Assembly (NCBI RefSeq): GCF_016086655.4 | Contig: NC_052131.2 | Span: 36,333,705 to 36,397,704, forward strand | Length of the DNA stretch: 64,000 nt | Source of the DNA: Lepeophtheirus salmonis | Lineage: Eukaryota > Arthropoda > Copepoda > Siphonostomatoida > Caligidae | Reading direction: 5' to 3' | Part shown: positions 22,713 through 34,164 of the stretch, one piece after another | How positions within the stretch are numbered: the first letter of the stretch is position 1 | Layout: the number at the start of each line of letters is the position of its first letter | Made by a program: the position numbers and the translations under genes | Notes under the pieces: generated by a model | What the model was told of the DNA's origin: nothing | Database searches by the model: none | Seen by the model: only the letters and a program-made list of their open reading frames with translations

Positions 22713-23209
22713 CATAGTCAGGATTATCCCATTTATATGGTTCTTCATGGTATTTTGGCTAATCTTCCGTTCCTGGGCAATGGAATAAGTGCTCACATGC
22801 CGACACAACTTGACAAATTCCATTATTTTATCCACATTTTTGATTTTGTATTACCAGAACGGAATTGTTGGGACCACCGCTTTGCTGTTCCATTCGATAC
22901 TGTATTGGATCCATAAGCAGCACAATTTTTTGGCCGCCTTCTTTGTCTTTTCACCTAGGTTATAGTGATAGTGAAGAATGTATCAAATTTTCTCTTTTTA
23001 TTACTTCCATTTAGAACCCTGTAACACACAACTGGCATTCCAAATACAAAATTCTAAAGGAACTTTTTTAAGTGTACGCTTAACATTTAATCATACTGGA
23101 AGCTTTTTTTGATGTAATTTATTAAATGTGAGATATAGCTCACTAAAGAGATCTAGCGAGAAACGTTCATGACTTTTTACTTAAGCTAATATTTAAAATT
23201 AAATTACAT
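22713..23209 (-). mobile_element. Family F copy 1 (mariner N-terminal half)
   Basis: Minus-strand frames give AAYGSNTVSNGTAKRWSQQF and RSGNTKSK, then after a frameshift KNVDKIMEFVKLCRHVSTYS and IAQERKISQNTMKNHI. This is the N-terminal DNA-binding part of a mariner transposase (compare the general mariner pattern YGxNTLSxxxAxxWFxRFRSG then VDxxxxxIxxDRxVSxRxIAxEL). The coding part stops at the left edge, so the catalytic core is absent. The 3' flank on the right side (23010-23209) aligns with F2. Together the two copies define a unit with the same two edges. Confidence 0.72.
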
Positions 23210-23215
23210 AATAAT

Positions 23216-24941
23216 TTGCCTAATTTGGGAGGGGGGTATAATTACCCTCTCCTGTTCCCTCTTTGATCTGCTAAGCCAATGCATTTTAGACATCCATATT
23301 CCAGAATAGGGTTGTCACGGATACTAATATTTTTGTAGAAGTTCCAGTAGAAAAAAATGTATTTTGATACTTCTTGACAAAAAATGGATTTTCGTTGGAG
23401 GGGGATTTCAATCACCTAGCTAATGGATTTAGAGGTTACAATACGGTTAGTTCCATTGTTTGATGATGTAAGGGTGCTGCATACACGGGTTCCAATACTT
23501 ATTCAGTATACGGTTTTAGATTCATCTGGAATCACTATAGCACGGCTGAACAAAAATATCAATCTAAATTTATTTCGGTAAAGAGTCTCCAATGGAGGAT
23601 TACACTGATAAAGAAGAAGGGAATAAAAGCTATCAGAAATTAGAGCCAAGGTGTGAGATCCTTTTTTGCTGTTGTCTCTTAACCCTCACTTGTAAGAGTT
23701 TAATTCCTAAGTACACTTCCTTAAAAACATCCTTTCATATAAAGTCATTTAGCGATAAACCCTCAGAACTATTTACTTATACAGTATAAAGAGAAAAAGG
23801 GATCAGGGAGCACTGTATTGCTCTCTGATGTATATCCTAATTTATATACATTTACAGTATATTTAAAGAGTGGTATAAAATATGAAATACTAGCCTGTAA
23901 GTATGAATGAAATCGAGCAGGCGGTTAGTCCAACACACCTTGTAAAAGAAAAGAAGGAAGTACTTTATATACAATTTAAAAAAATGAATGTTACATTAAA
24001 TGAGGTTTAGCAACAAGCTACTGTTCTCGCTGGCTCGTCAAATTATGTATTAAAGAAAATATCAAGCTGTTACTATTACTTATTTATATTTGAGGAAAGA
24101 ACGTGCAAGTATTCAGTTTCTACGTGGGAGTGTGCTCATGAAAAATGGTGAGAGAGTTACACCGAGGTTTTGTTGGGAAGTTATATTTTACATTGTTAAA
24201 TTACCATTTGTCTGTTTGCCGACCCTTAGTAACACTGGACCATAACGGATATGACTGCTAGTATTAAATAAAGTAAAATGGGTCTTGATGTGTGATGCTT
24301 AGCTTGTCAAATGTAAAAAGAAATTTTACATATTTTGTTTGGTTGTAAATTTTAAGAATTTTTAGGCGTGTTAGTTTTTGTTATTGTTGGTAAACTGTAT
24401 GATAGTTTTTATTTATATATATTTTATCAAACTGTTATCGTTTTAATTTCATTCTTGAGGAGAGAGAATCTAAGTATTGATTAATTATGGGTAAGTTTGT
24501 CCATAAAAAAAAGGAGATTAACACTGAGTATCTGTTGGTGGAGTTATCTTATATATTAATTTAAAAAATATATAAACTTATTAATGCAAAGTTTGTACGT
24601 TTGTCGACACTTCATAATTCTGCGTACACAAATGTAGTTGATTTTTTTAAAGGTCATCAAATAAATATATTTAATAAAAAAGGTCATCATAGAAATGTCA
24701 AATCATGGTTTAACATATTTAAGAATGACAAAATTAAAGTTGCTCCTCTAAAAAGTTTTCCTCTCCTACGACTAACTTATTTTTTACAAATTGCCCACCC
24801 TTATACCCTCAACCCCTTCCAAAAATTATAATGTTTTGCAGCGTCATTTAAGTTATGCGGTCAAATATAATTAATTGAACTATAGCGAGTAGGATCTCTA
24901 CAAAGAATGTGTCTCATTTTTGAGAGAAATAATATTAATAA
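23216..24941. other. AT-rich intergenic stretch
   Basis: 1.7 kb without a recognised repeat. A 65-codon frame at 23592-23789 (MEDYTDKEEGNKSYQKLEPR, then a Cys-rich hydrophobic segment CEILFCCCLLTLTC) has no recognised homologue and is not supported further. The hairpin-related motif gagcactgtattgctctc is at 23808. Confidence 0.4.
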
Positions 24942-25552
24942 TTAGGAGAAAAAGTAATTTTGTATTTTTTGTGCTTTGTTTAAATGCTTTATAAGAAGTG
25001 TTACAGTCATCCAATTTAAGCCAAGTGTGCATTGTTCTATTTGATAGCTTGTTGTCAACGAGAATCTAACTTCATAATTTCCTTTTTGTAGAAATGGGAA
25101 AAAACTCCAATTTTCTATTGAGACTAAATTTGTACTCACAAGCGTGGTGGCTATAGACAAAAAAAAGTGGTGGTCACTCGGTGACATGTCTGGATAGTAG
25201 AGTGGATGTATAACAACTTTCTATCTGAGCTCCTGGAGCTTCTTGCAACACGAACCGAAAGAGTATCCGCCCCGTATACAACGCTAATATTCTTGGTCGC
25301 TTTAGTCGAGTTTTTTACTTTTAGGTAAATGAAAAATATGGCAAATTTCTTCTTTGGAAACCTCCTTACTCAACGCAGTATAATTTACGATTGATCCGAC
25401 CAAGCGTAATATTGCCCCTAAAGCGTTTGTAGTACATACTCCAATCTTTACAACGCCTTCATCATATGATTCCGATGTGATCAATAATGTCACAATATAT
25501 GTAGTTTAAAAAATGGGGCGGGAAGTACGAAATTTCTTGTTCCCCAACCTTG
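24942..25552 (-). mobile_element. Family C copy 4 (mariner deletion derivative)
   Basis: Ends ttaggagaaaaagtaatttt (left) and cttgttccccaacctt (right). On the minus strand the N-terminal segment VVYGADTLSVRVA (about 25300-25240) runs straight into the C-terminal KLQELRSKVVIHP and YYPDMSPSDHHFFLS (25240-25140), so the HTH core and both N-side catalytic residues are deleted. An 81-codon open C-terminus (25187-24942) remains. 611 bp with both ends. Confidence 0.8.
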
Positions 25553-25879
25553 TATATCAAAAAAAAAAAAAAAAAGTAAACAAGACAACCCGGTGATCAA
25601 GATAAAAAGGATACGTCAATGTCTTTCACATATATTTATTATCCAGGATACTGATAGCAAACACATTCGAAAGTCATAGAAGATGATAATATACATATAT
25701 GTATGTATTTAATCATCTTCAAATTAGGAACAATATTTTAATATTTTGTTGTGTTTAAGCTTGGAAGTTGTAGATCAGTCTAATTTTAAATTTTGCTAAA
25801 ACTCATAATTTGGACCAGTCTTGTAGTACAATTTGGTATATACAAACATTGGTCTTGATCTGGCTCTATATCATTTTTA
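25553..25879. other. Intergenic stretch with poly(A)
   Basis: An A tract of about 17 at 25560-25576 directly follows C4. No gene. Confidence 0.4.
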
Positions 25880-26150
25880 CCTCAGCATCGAAGTTGAATG
25901 TGGGTTATGTTTTTGCATCTGTTTGTTTTATTAGCCACCAGGATTATGGCAAAAATCACAGATCAATTTCGATCAAACTAGCATGAATATTTCATAAGGT
26001 CAGAGTAAGAATTCATTGAACACTGTAACACTAAACGTAAAAAATACTTAATCGACCATAACTTTGTAATAAATTGAGTGTATGTGCCTCAATTTATGTT
26101 TGATTTTAGTTGGAGATTTTGCACTCTACCGAGTGCCAATTTTAGTTTAT
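25880..26150 (+). repeat. Repeat S copy 2
   Basis: ggttatgtttttgcatctgt, then aggattatggcaaaaatcac, and the tail ttttgcactctaccgagtgc (26118-26137). The tail can fold as GCACTC TACC GAGTGC. Same dispersed repeat as 16548 and 54965. Confidence 0.5.
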
Positions 26151-26726
26151 ATATGCAAAAAAAATAAAAAAGTAAATATGGGTCCAAATATCTTTTCAGA
26201 TCTGTCTAGAAAAAATCCTTTAAGACCAAAATGGGGGAAAATTGTTCTCAGACCAAGCTTCAACAATAGTAGGTATCATAACCAATATTTCAAAGGCATA
26301 TTTTTGAAACCCTTCTCGTAGTTTGTATGATTTATAGTAGGGTGGCCCTTAATTATTATTTCTTAAAATTTTTGGAAGTCCAAAAATGTTCCTTTAGAAT
26401 ACAAAATGAAGAATTATTAAGTATGAGGCATATTAATTATTTTTTAAAAGTTACACAGTGTGTTTAAAGTGTTTAAATTTAAAAATTGTTTGAAAAATAA
26501 TAGCATTCTTACCTATAAATAGTCACATATCAGTTCAAATAAAGTTTTTTATAAGAACTATCTATGGTTTTTTTTTCTTATGAAAAATATGATCTAAATT
26601 AATGGTCCATTCGGTATTTTTTACATTTTTTGTCAAAGTTAAATGGCCTCTTACTGTGACCTCATTATAGGTGAAGTAAAAAGATCTGGCCTTTTTTTCA
26701 CTATATTTGGAAAATAAAATTTAGAT
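26151..26726. other. AT-rich intergenic stretch
   Basis: Nothing recognised. Confidence 0.4.
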
Positions 26727-27167
26727 AGGTAGGATTATCATATTTCGATGATTCCAAACGGTTCCTAGGCAATTGAGTAAGTGTTCACTTGCCGGTCCAA
26801 CTGGATGATTACCATTATTTTATCGACATTTTGGACGTCAATATCACTCGTTGGAACCACTGTTTTGCTGCTAGATTCGATACGGCATTGTGTACATAAG
26901 CAGAACAAATTTTTGTGGCCGCCTGATTCGCCTTTTCGCCTAGGTTTATATTGATTTTGTCCCTTTTTACGGCCATTTTGGAACGCTGTAGCACACAACG
27001 GGCTTCACAAAATACAAAAATTGTAAGTTAACTTTTTTAAGTGTACGCTTAACCTTTAATGATACTTGAATCTTTTTTTGATGCAATCTATTAAATGTGA
27101 GACATAGCTCACTAAAGACATCAAGCAAAAGACGCTCAAAAAATTTTACTTAGGCTAATATAATAGT
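26727..27167 (-). mobile_element. Family F copy 2 (mariner N-terminal half)
   Basis: Minus strand: start MAVKRDKINI.. (about 26974), then ATKICSAYVHNAVSNLAAKQ WFQRV, with a frameshift before NVDKIMVIIQLDRQVNTYSI. It aligns over its whole length with F1, in the same orientation, about 4.0 kb away, and both copies stop at the same left edge (aggattatc) and right edge (gctaatat). A minus-strand open frame of 77 codons at 26998-26765 is the shifted reading. Confidence 0.75.
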
Positions 27168-27684
27168 CATAATAAGTTTAATCAAAATCAATTTGTTACT
27201 TTTCCCGTAATCTTGGCCTCTAGTTAACAAAGAAACATAGGCAAAAACATAGCTACGTTGATGTACAAAAAAAAGTATTACTCTAACTCGTTTTTTGGCA
27301 CTTTACCATAATCAGAACTTTTTTGAAATGTGTTTTTGAAATTGAAAAAGTGTATATTTCTTTTTATTTAACCTTTTCTCATAAAAATTGTCCCATCAAC
27401 AACAAAAATGATATTTTGTTAAATTACCAAACAAACAATATGGAATACAAAAGTATTTCTTAAAAATGAATACATTTAAAAGAATACTTGACAATAGTAC
27501 TTTATTTTTTTCATAAAATATAATCATTTTAAGGGCAAATCATCAATGTTTTAGAATGATTGTTTATCTATCTAAAATAGTTCTTTTTTATAAAATGACT
27601 CATATTTACTTTTTTTTACAGGTAAAAATGCTAGTTTTTGTACAAAATATGAAAATTACAATGCTCAAAGGGCGATGTGCAACT
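27168..27684. other. AT-rich intergenic stretch
   Basis: Nothing recognised. Confidence 0.4.
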
Positions 27685-28022
27685 TTTAAACGTTGATCAA
27701 TACGGGTCCCAAAGGTCCAAAAAGTTGTCATCAGGAAGGCCTGGGTCCCAGTGGCACAATGAATGAGAGTATATGGACTTTTTGTTATGAAGACATGTTT
27801 CGCTGAAGCTGGGACATTGTCAGGATGTTCAGTTGTGACAGTTCTGCTTATTCAAGGTGAGAATTTAAAAAATTTATTCTTTACTCTTTCCAACCGCCTC
27901 AGCATGTTCTGTTCAAAGAAGAGATGTTTTTTTTTTTTTTTGACCTCCTCTGTGATTTTGCACCAATATCACTCTGGATTGAAAATAATAAAATGTGTAC
28001 CTCCACATAAGATCAACCCATT
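27685..28022 (-). mobile_element. Family B copy 5 (short minus-strand fragment)
   Basis: The right end tccacataagatcaaccca is the family B terminal repeat. On the minus strand, about 27860-27800 reads VTTEHPDNVPASAKHVF (compare ITTEHPNNVSGSVRHLF in B2). The stretch 27755-27700 matches the B2 block HCAAKTQVLLIDNFLDFW at the DNA level. The remainder is deleted. Confidence 0.62.
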
Positions 28023-28769
28023 ATAAATACAAGAACCCTTCTTCTTTATTGTCCTCCGAAAAAAACAACGATAACTTGGCCCCATAACCCCATACTCACA
28101 TTCAAAAGGGATATTATCATACTCAATATTTAACCAATAAAGATAAATGTTAATTATAAATTTGTTCAGGGAAGGAATTTAACCCTATATGACTATGTAG
28201 GTATATAACATGTACAATAATTGATTTTTTTGTTTTTGAGCAAGAAATTCATGGAAGAATAGAAACATGTGCATTGCTTTTGTGTAGGGTTGTACTTGAA
28301 AAGATTCACGTGCTGATAGGAACTCCATAATGTATTATTGTATTGTATTTTAGGAGACCTTTACGGAATTAATGTACAGTTTATAGCTGATATGATATCT
28401 ACATGATCTCCTGCATATTCTTCTTCTCAACGAAATAGGAAATTGCATTTCCTATGAATATATACATTTTTGAAATCAGTGAAACAATTTATCCCCCATA
28501 AAGGTATAGATATAAAATAACCTTTTCGACTGGCGTGTCAAATTTCCTATTATTATACGTCATAAATAATTATTTTCCATGGGGAATTAGCTATGCGTGT
28601 AAAGAAAATGAGAGAACGTTCAGAAATTAAAGCAGTAATTCACATTTTAGGCTTATTAGGCTGTTACTCAATTCATTCATGGTACCGAGATCAAATAATA
28701 TATCGCGTTGTATACCTTATATCTTGCAACTTTTCTTCAAAAACCAGAAATAAGGACAAGAATCAAGCT
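28023..28769. other. AT-rich intergenic stretch
   Basis: No gene or recognised repeat; a 73-codon frame at 28593-28814 overlaps the next repeat and has no motif. Confidence 0.4.
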
Positions 28770-28930
28770 ATGGAAATATTAATTCAATCAACCAATCCAT
28801 GGTCAAAGCACTGATACGGAGAAAAGAAGTAGAAAGCTCGACAGTTGACAACAAAGTACATGGTAAGGACAGGAATATAATTCAATGGCGTAACTATAAA
28901 AAGAATCTACCTAGTATGGAATTTAAACTT
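28770..28930 (+). repeat. Repeat P copy 2
   Basis: tcaaagcactgatacggaga, aaagaagtagaaagctc, then gacagttgacaacaaagtac. Shares this order with 175-300, 36490-36660, 39590-39690 and 43265-43390. Confidence 0.5.
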
Positions 28931-29506
28931 CTTTTGCAATGCAATAATTTTTGTGTGTTTACAACAAATATTATTTGAATTGAGGGGAGGGGGCTCAAAC
29001 CCCTCCATCCCTGATCCTGCAAACACTACTGCATTTTCCCGTTGATCCCTTTGTCGGATATATAAATACACATTGGTTATCTTATTATTTATATGAATAA
29101 ATTTTGGCTATTATATGTATACAAAAAACTAGTTCAAAGCTTCACGTTATATGAAATATTATTTAATAATATTTTAACACAACATCGAATAAAATATTAA
29201 ATAGGATTTTAATATTATTAAATCCTGGGATATACATGTATTATTTTTGTTTTGTTTTGAATTATTTTATTAATGCTTTAAATAACTCCAGAATTTAGTG
29301 AAACTTGTCAATAAACAACATTTGAAGTTCTTTCATCTCTTTGGCCATTATATTTAGAATAATTAGAAATGTATTTCTCCTTCAACCATAAAAAGATACA
29401 AACTAAATATAACTCACTAATCCTCATCTTCCTAATTCTCTTTATTTCATTCGTATTCAATATACGTTCTCCCTTTTCCGTTAGTAGAATAATTCTTCTT
29501 CTTTTT
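28931..29506. other. AT-rich intergenic stretch
   Basis: Nothing recognised. Confidence 0.4.
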
Positions 29507-29740
29507 TTGTGCATTTCCGAATCGAAAACATAACCCCTTAAAAAAAACTTTGAGACACGGGAAATCGATCTTGTTTGATGAAAAAAATAGATTTATTTGC
29601 GAAAAAATAAACTTGCTCTCCAGAGCCTATGAATCTGTTCTGATCCGAATGAAACAAAACCCTTGGTACGTAACTCAGAATTCTGAACAACTTTTAATTT
29701 ATGTCTAAAATATGTGTTTGAAATAAATACCCTTTGCGTT
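29507..29740 (+). repeat. Repeat L copy 1
   Basis: About 230 bp aligning with 58966-59195 in the same orientation. Conserved blocks include cgatcttgtttgatgaaaaa and gtacgtaactcagaattctg followed by aacaactttta. Non-coding, class unknown. Confidence 0.68.
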
Positions 29741-30597
29741 TTTATAATGGGACATATGCACGTATTTGATTTTGATAAATTGTGAAGAAATAATATACGG
29801 ATGATGGTCTGGAATTACTTAAAGGATAAATATCAGTTGGTAGGATTGACTGATTTGGCTGATTACCAACTGATTTTGGACCTTTTTTTATATTGGAGGA
29901 AAGATTACGTGATACAATAAAGAAGTCCACATATGTGATCATAAGGCAACACTCAGCCTTGAAATACAAGAGAGAGAGAGAGACAACATCTGCCTCATAA
30001 TTATTTTTTTTTGAAAAGTTTATAATTATGATTTGTAATAGGGTTTATACTCCAAAGACAAAAGAAGAATGTGCAAATTGGTGAGAATTCTAAGATATAA
30101 TTTACTTAATTATCTTGTACAATGTAGATAACGACAAATGACCAACTCAGCTCATGAAAGACTGATTTATGTCTTACATTAATATCTCTGGTAGGTATAA
30201 TATTTACGGTTGAATAAGGAAGACATGCCATATACGACTCTATTCAAAATAAATATATACATTGATTGATTCGTCAAAAATTAGAACAACTTCGTGATCC
30301 TGCTTTATTTGCTAATCAATGCCACACAGAAAAACAACTTTGTGGATATATTCTTAAGTCTTATAAACAATTTACCATGAAGCACTCACATGTAATCCAT
30401 TAAAAAAAGATTAGATCGTGATACATCCTTTCAGTGATGAACTCTACTCTTCTACGGAGGTCTTTATTGAAAGTTATATCTCACTTTGTTAAAAAGAGAT
30501 TTTTTTTTTGTTAATCTAGTCCTTAATTAATCATTTCTATACGTCATTGAGTTCTTCAACTCATCGATTAAGGAGTAGGTACAATGACTCTACTCAA
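29741..30597. other. AT-rich intergenic stretch
   Basis: Contains an (AG)n microsatellite at about 29969-29983. No gene. Confidence 0.4.
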
Positions 30598-31379
30598 TAC
30601 AAGGTTGATCTTTTCGAATGGTACACGTTTTACCACTTTCAATCCGGAATGAAATTGTTGCAAAATCACGGAGGAGTACAGCAAGACATATTTTCTCTGC
30701 ACAGAGGAAGCTAAAACGAAGAACAAAAAAGATTCTCAATTTTTCAAAAGTAACAAAAATTCGGGTAATGTTTTGCAATTTTCAAATGATTTTTTTTTCA
30801 CTATTGAGGCTACTGTGAGTGAGTGAAAAAGCTGACATATCACAACCAAACATTCAGACAATGTCTCAGCTTCAGAACTAAAAATCTAGCCGGAGCCATG
30901 GTCTTTGGGGCTGTAGAGGCTGACTTCCCATTTTTGTGGAAAGGAAGGAGCGGTTCAATGCAGATGCTTACATTAAACCCTGGGCCAGAGCAAAGCTCGG
31001 GGACAACTTTGTTTTTACTCAAGATGGAGCCCGTGCATTGTGCTGTAGGTATCACATACCCCTTGGACTACTCTGTTTAGGCGTGTCGGGAGGAGAGGGT
31101 ATGTGATACCTACTTCTCACAGGAGTGTCGACTCTCTAGAGGCTTCCATCAAGAAGGAGTGGGCCCTGCTCGAGTTGACTATATAGTAAAGGCCTTCCAG
31201 GGATTTAGGCCTTGTATTGAGGTAATTATTGAAACTGAGGGCTCACATATGCAATAAAAGTTGTGCCGAGTACTATTTTCTGATAATTTTGTTTATTAAA
31301 TGTTCTTACAAAACCTCTTGTTTAAATTTTACTCTTGAAAAAAATAAAATTTGTACCATTCGTGAAGATTGACCCCGTA
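30598..31379 (+). mobile_element. Family B copy 3 (both ends, inactive)
   Basis: Ends tacaaggttgatcttttcg (left) and gtgaagattgaccccgta (right), 782 bp. The plus-strand interior aligns with B2. Fragments in several frames: ITTKHSDNVSASELK-like region near 30840, AGAMVFGAVEADFPFLW near 30890-30940, then a NFVFTQDGA-like block at about 31010, LDYSV, and the tail YIVKAFQGFRPCIEVIIETE (about 31175-31240). A tract around 31045-31113 has become an 18-bp inverted repeat not present in B2. Dead copy. Confidence 0.8.
31045..31113. repeat. 18-bp inverted repeat inside B3
   Basis: gtaggtatcacatacccc at 31045-31062 and agggtatgtgatacctac at 31096-31113 are inverse copies with one mismatch and a 33-nt loop. 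B2 lacks it, so it arose within this copy. Confidence 0.7.
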
Positions 31380-32060
31380 TGTATATATATATATATATAT
31401 AGGTATATAAGTACATACTTCGACCTCAAAGTAAGTATTGCTGTAGAAATATACATATATAGGTAGAACATGGAACGATCAACAATATTATTTTGTCAAA
31501 TCAAATTGAACGACTTATCCATTTGTATATATTTAAAGGATATTACATCCTTCAACACAAATAAATGACTGATTCGGTCCTTTTAATAAGTTCGATCAAG
31601 ATAGGTATCATTCAAAATTCAGTCTACACCAATTTGATAAATAAAGTTTAAAAATGTCGTGCATGTTTCCAAATTGTGAACATCCATAGAATAACGCCCT
31701 ATGAAGTTTAAAGGGTTGTCCAGGTATAAAGTTCGTAAAACATGGTTGAGAAGAAAATTGAACAATGGAGGGATCCCAAAATAATTGATCCAAATTGATT
31801 TCGAAAAATCCCTTAAAATCGAACCGAAAAAAAGTCAGTATCCTGCATGAATTGTTGACAAAGAAAATTACAAACAATGACGTCATATGAACATATAGGA
31901 TACTATAACGAAATCCAGATTTCTGGATTTTTTCGACACATATGATGACGAAATGGTGCAATGTTTTTGGTGGTTTTTGTAGCTCTAACACCCCCATAGA
32001 TTTAACAAAAGAAGAATTCTAGCCAATCATATTTTCAAAATCAGAGCGCAGTTGCGCTAT
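31380..32060. other. Intergenic stretch, TA microsatellite
   Basis: (TA)n at about 31379-31400. A minus-strand 129-codon frame (31997-31608) spans most of it but reads as hydrophobic, Phe-rich sequence with no recognised domain. Confidence 0.4.
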
Positions 32061-32061
32061 T

Positions 32062-32425
32062 ATGATGATTTTGGCAAACAATGATCTAGATATGCTGAGG
32101 TCTCAAATAATACAGTGTTTGACAGGAGAAGAATTGCGGAGTTGGGGAAGGTCCAAATGGAGACCAGGAAGGAGGTGCAGGAGCAAGGTAGGTATTTGGG
32201 ATTTTTCCTCCCCCGACCTGAATCCAGAAGGTTATTTTGTTTTTAAATAGTTTGAGTCAAAGATCAACAAAGATCCTCCATCATACCACCAATAACTCCA
32301 TGATCGACTTCTAGAACACATGAATTTAGATCGTGTTCATGTTTCCAGGATTTGTGGATACATTAAAGTACAGGAGATTGACATTAGGGATGTCAACCCT
32401 ATTACACCCCGACAATACATCTACC
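32062..32425 (+). mobile_element. Possible Tc1-like C-terminal fragment (N)
   Basis: WDFSSPDLNPEGYFVFK at 32200-32250 resembles the SPDLNPxDYxVW signature near the third catalytic residue, with Glu instead of Asp, followed by FESKINKDPPSYHQ and LHDRLLEHMNLDRVHVSRIC. A terminus-like taccgggtgattaaaa is at 32421. The family is not one of those above; weak. Confidence 0.35.
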
Positions 32426-32436
32426 GGGTGATTAAA

Positions 32437-33405
32437 AACAACAAGTGTTTAATCATCATCTGTTCACTGCCAAAAACTGACCAAAACGAAAAAAAAATTA
32501 AAGGATAACGGATCAAGTTTCAAAACTACTAAATACTATTTTGATACCAATGGTTTTATTTAAAAGAAACCATAAATAACTTGGAAACGAAACATCGTGA
32601 GCTGAGCTTCCTTACATAAACAAGACATAATAAGGGTGTGTCTTACAAAAGTTCATAAATACGTATTTATTTATTTATGATATTCTTCTAATGGTATCCA
32701 ACAATAGACTCTCGCTAGAGTGTTGATGAAGTTAGAATAGTTCATAAATCATGAAGATTATCATAAACAAAGCACATAGGGAAAAAAATATTAGATAAAT
32801 CCTAGTCAAGAATGATTAATTCATACTTGGATACTTATGTAGGCATACAACACATAACTTGTTAAGTATGTAAATGACTATTTGAAGAAAACCAAACTGG
32901 ATCCACAAACAGAGTGAACCTTCTCTCTGATCATCTCAAGGAAAAGTACTTTAAACCGAATGATCATACATCAAAATCTGTACAGATTTTTACCCTGTGA
33001 TTGTTGGTAATAATCATATATGCATTGCTCATAGAGATGATTATGGATGATATATACATTGTACTTTCCATCTAGGGAGCAAGGTTGAGTTGTCAACCTC
33101 TTAGATAATATATATATATATAAGTACACGCTTATTGAACCATTGCCAAAGTCATGAGGGATTTAAACACCCACTTGATACCCAAGAAAATTCTTTCATG
33201 TTTTATGTGTGATATTGCATACATATATGATATTCTTTCTTGAAGTTATCAAGTCACGTATTTTTGTTCTTTGATGGATTGAAGGGTTAAATGATCATTA
33301 TCAATTGGATGCAATGAGATGTGACAAATGATTAGAGTTCTTAGGGATGAAACATATTTTCATCAGTCATTTAAGTATGCTTGTATACATACTGAGAGGT
33401 TCATC
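32437..33405. other. AT-rich intergenic stretch
   Basis: TA-rich microsatellite near 33107-33122. No gene or recognised repeat. Confidence 0.4.
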
Positions 33406-34164
33406 AAGAGCACTCTTAATCACAAATGTCCCCGCCCTTAGCGGCAATAATGGCTTTCAGGTGCCGGCGGAAGGTCTGGTACTCGCTGCAGATATAGATC
33501 TCGGTCATGGTCTCACATTACTGGCTGAAAGTGGCATTGAGGGTCTCATTGTTTGGATGAAAGACACTGCATGCCTCTCCCCCGACAAGAACACAAAAGG
33601 TGAAGTCGAGGGAGTTGGCATTAGGGTTGTAGGGGTGCCAAAAGTGTCAAAAAGAGTTCAGAAAAACTCAAAAGAGTCTAGTAAAGGAGGACTTGGGTTT
33701 CTTTCATTGTTGGTGTCAAAAGTGTGCTCTTTTCCTTCGAAAGGATCTTTCAACCCACTTTTTTTGATAGCTCTATGGACAGTCTGGTTTGAAATCTTAA
33801 GATCTCTTGCATGGACCCTCATGGACTGAGGATTGGCCGTGGCTGATTTATTTAACTGCCCCAGATTCAGTTTGGCCTTTTTGAGAGAGTCCTTTCTCCT
33901 CTCCAACGTTTTGGACTTGCTGACGGCATTAGACAGTGGTCCTGGAGATCCCCAACTGCTTGGAGTGCACAAATGGAAATTATTGGATCAAGTTCAAGTG
34001 TCCTTTTCTCGACTTGTAAGTAAGATAGAGAGTTTAGATTTGTTTTGTTTTGTAACTAATTGTTTATTCTTTAATAAATTGGGATATGAATGAATTTCAA
34101 TCTCACTCAGCCTTCATTAATTATTGAATTAGTAAGTTTTCAGATTTCAATCGACCACCCGATA
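33406..34164 (-). mobile_element. Family A copy 3 (5'-truncated left end)
   Basis: The right end is gaccacccgata; the left terminal region is cut off at about 33406. Minus-strand frame 33972-33658 keeps a nearly intact N-terminus: LSNAVSKSKTLERRKDSLKK, AKLNLGQLNKSATANPQSMR, VHARDLKISNQTVHRAIKKS, which is two DNA-binding helix-turn-helix-like segments. After EHTFDTNNERNPSPPLLDS it jumps to the C-terminal region, omitting the catalytic core. The C-terminal part on the minus strand is at 33600-33410 (LEAIIAAKGG type). Confidence 0.8.

Noticed and set aside
23592..23789. 65-codon frame with a Cys-rich hydrophobic segment
   Set aside because: ATG and codon use are acceptable but nothing else supports it; noted in the intergenic entry only.
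27763..27870. Plus-strand frame MRVYGLFVMKTCFAEAGTLS with a gtgaga donor, looking like a first exon
   Set aside because: The minus strand of the same bases is family B transposase (VTTEHPDNVPASAKHVF), so the plus frame is an antisense shadow.
31379..31400. TA, TG and AG dinucleotide runs here and at 29969, 33107, 43408, 48427, 51066 and 59741
   Set aside because: Ordinary microsatellites, too short to be informative.
31608..31997. 129-codon minus-strand frame
   Set aside because: Phe- and Leu-rich, no domain recognised, no splice context; probably chance.
33347..33829. 160-codon plus-strand frame
   Set aside because: Antisense to family A copy 3.
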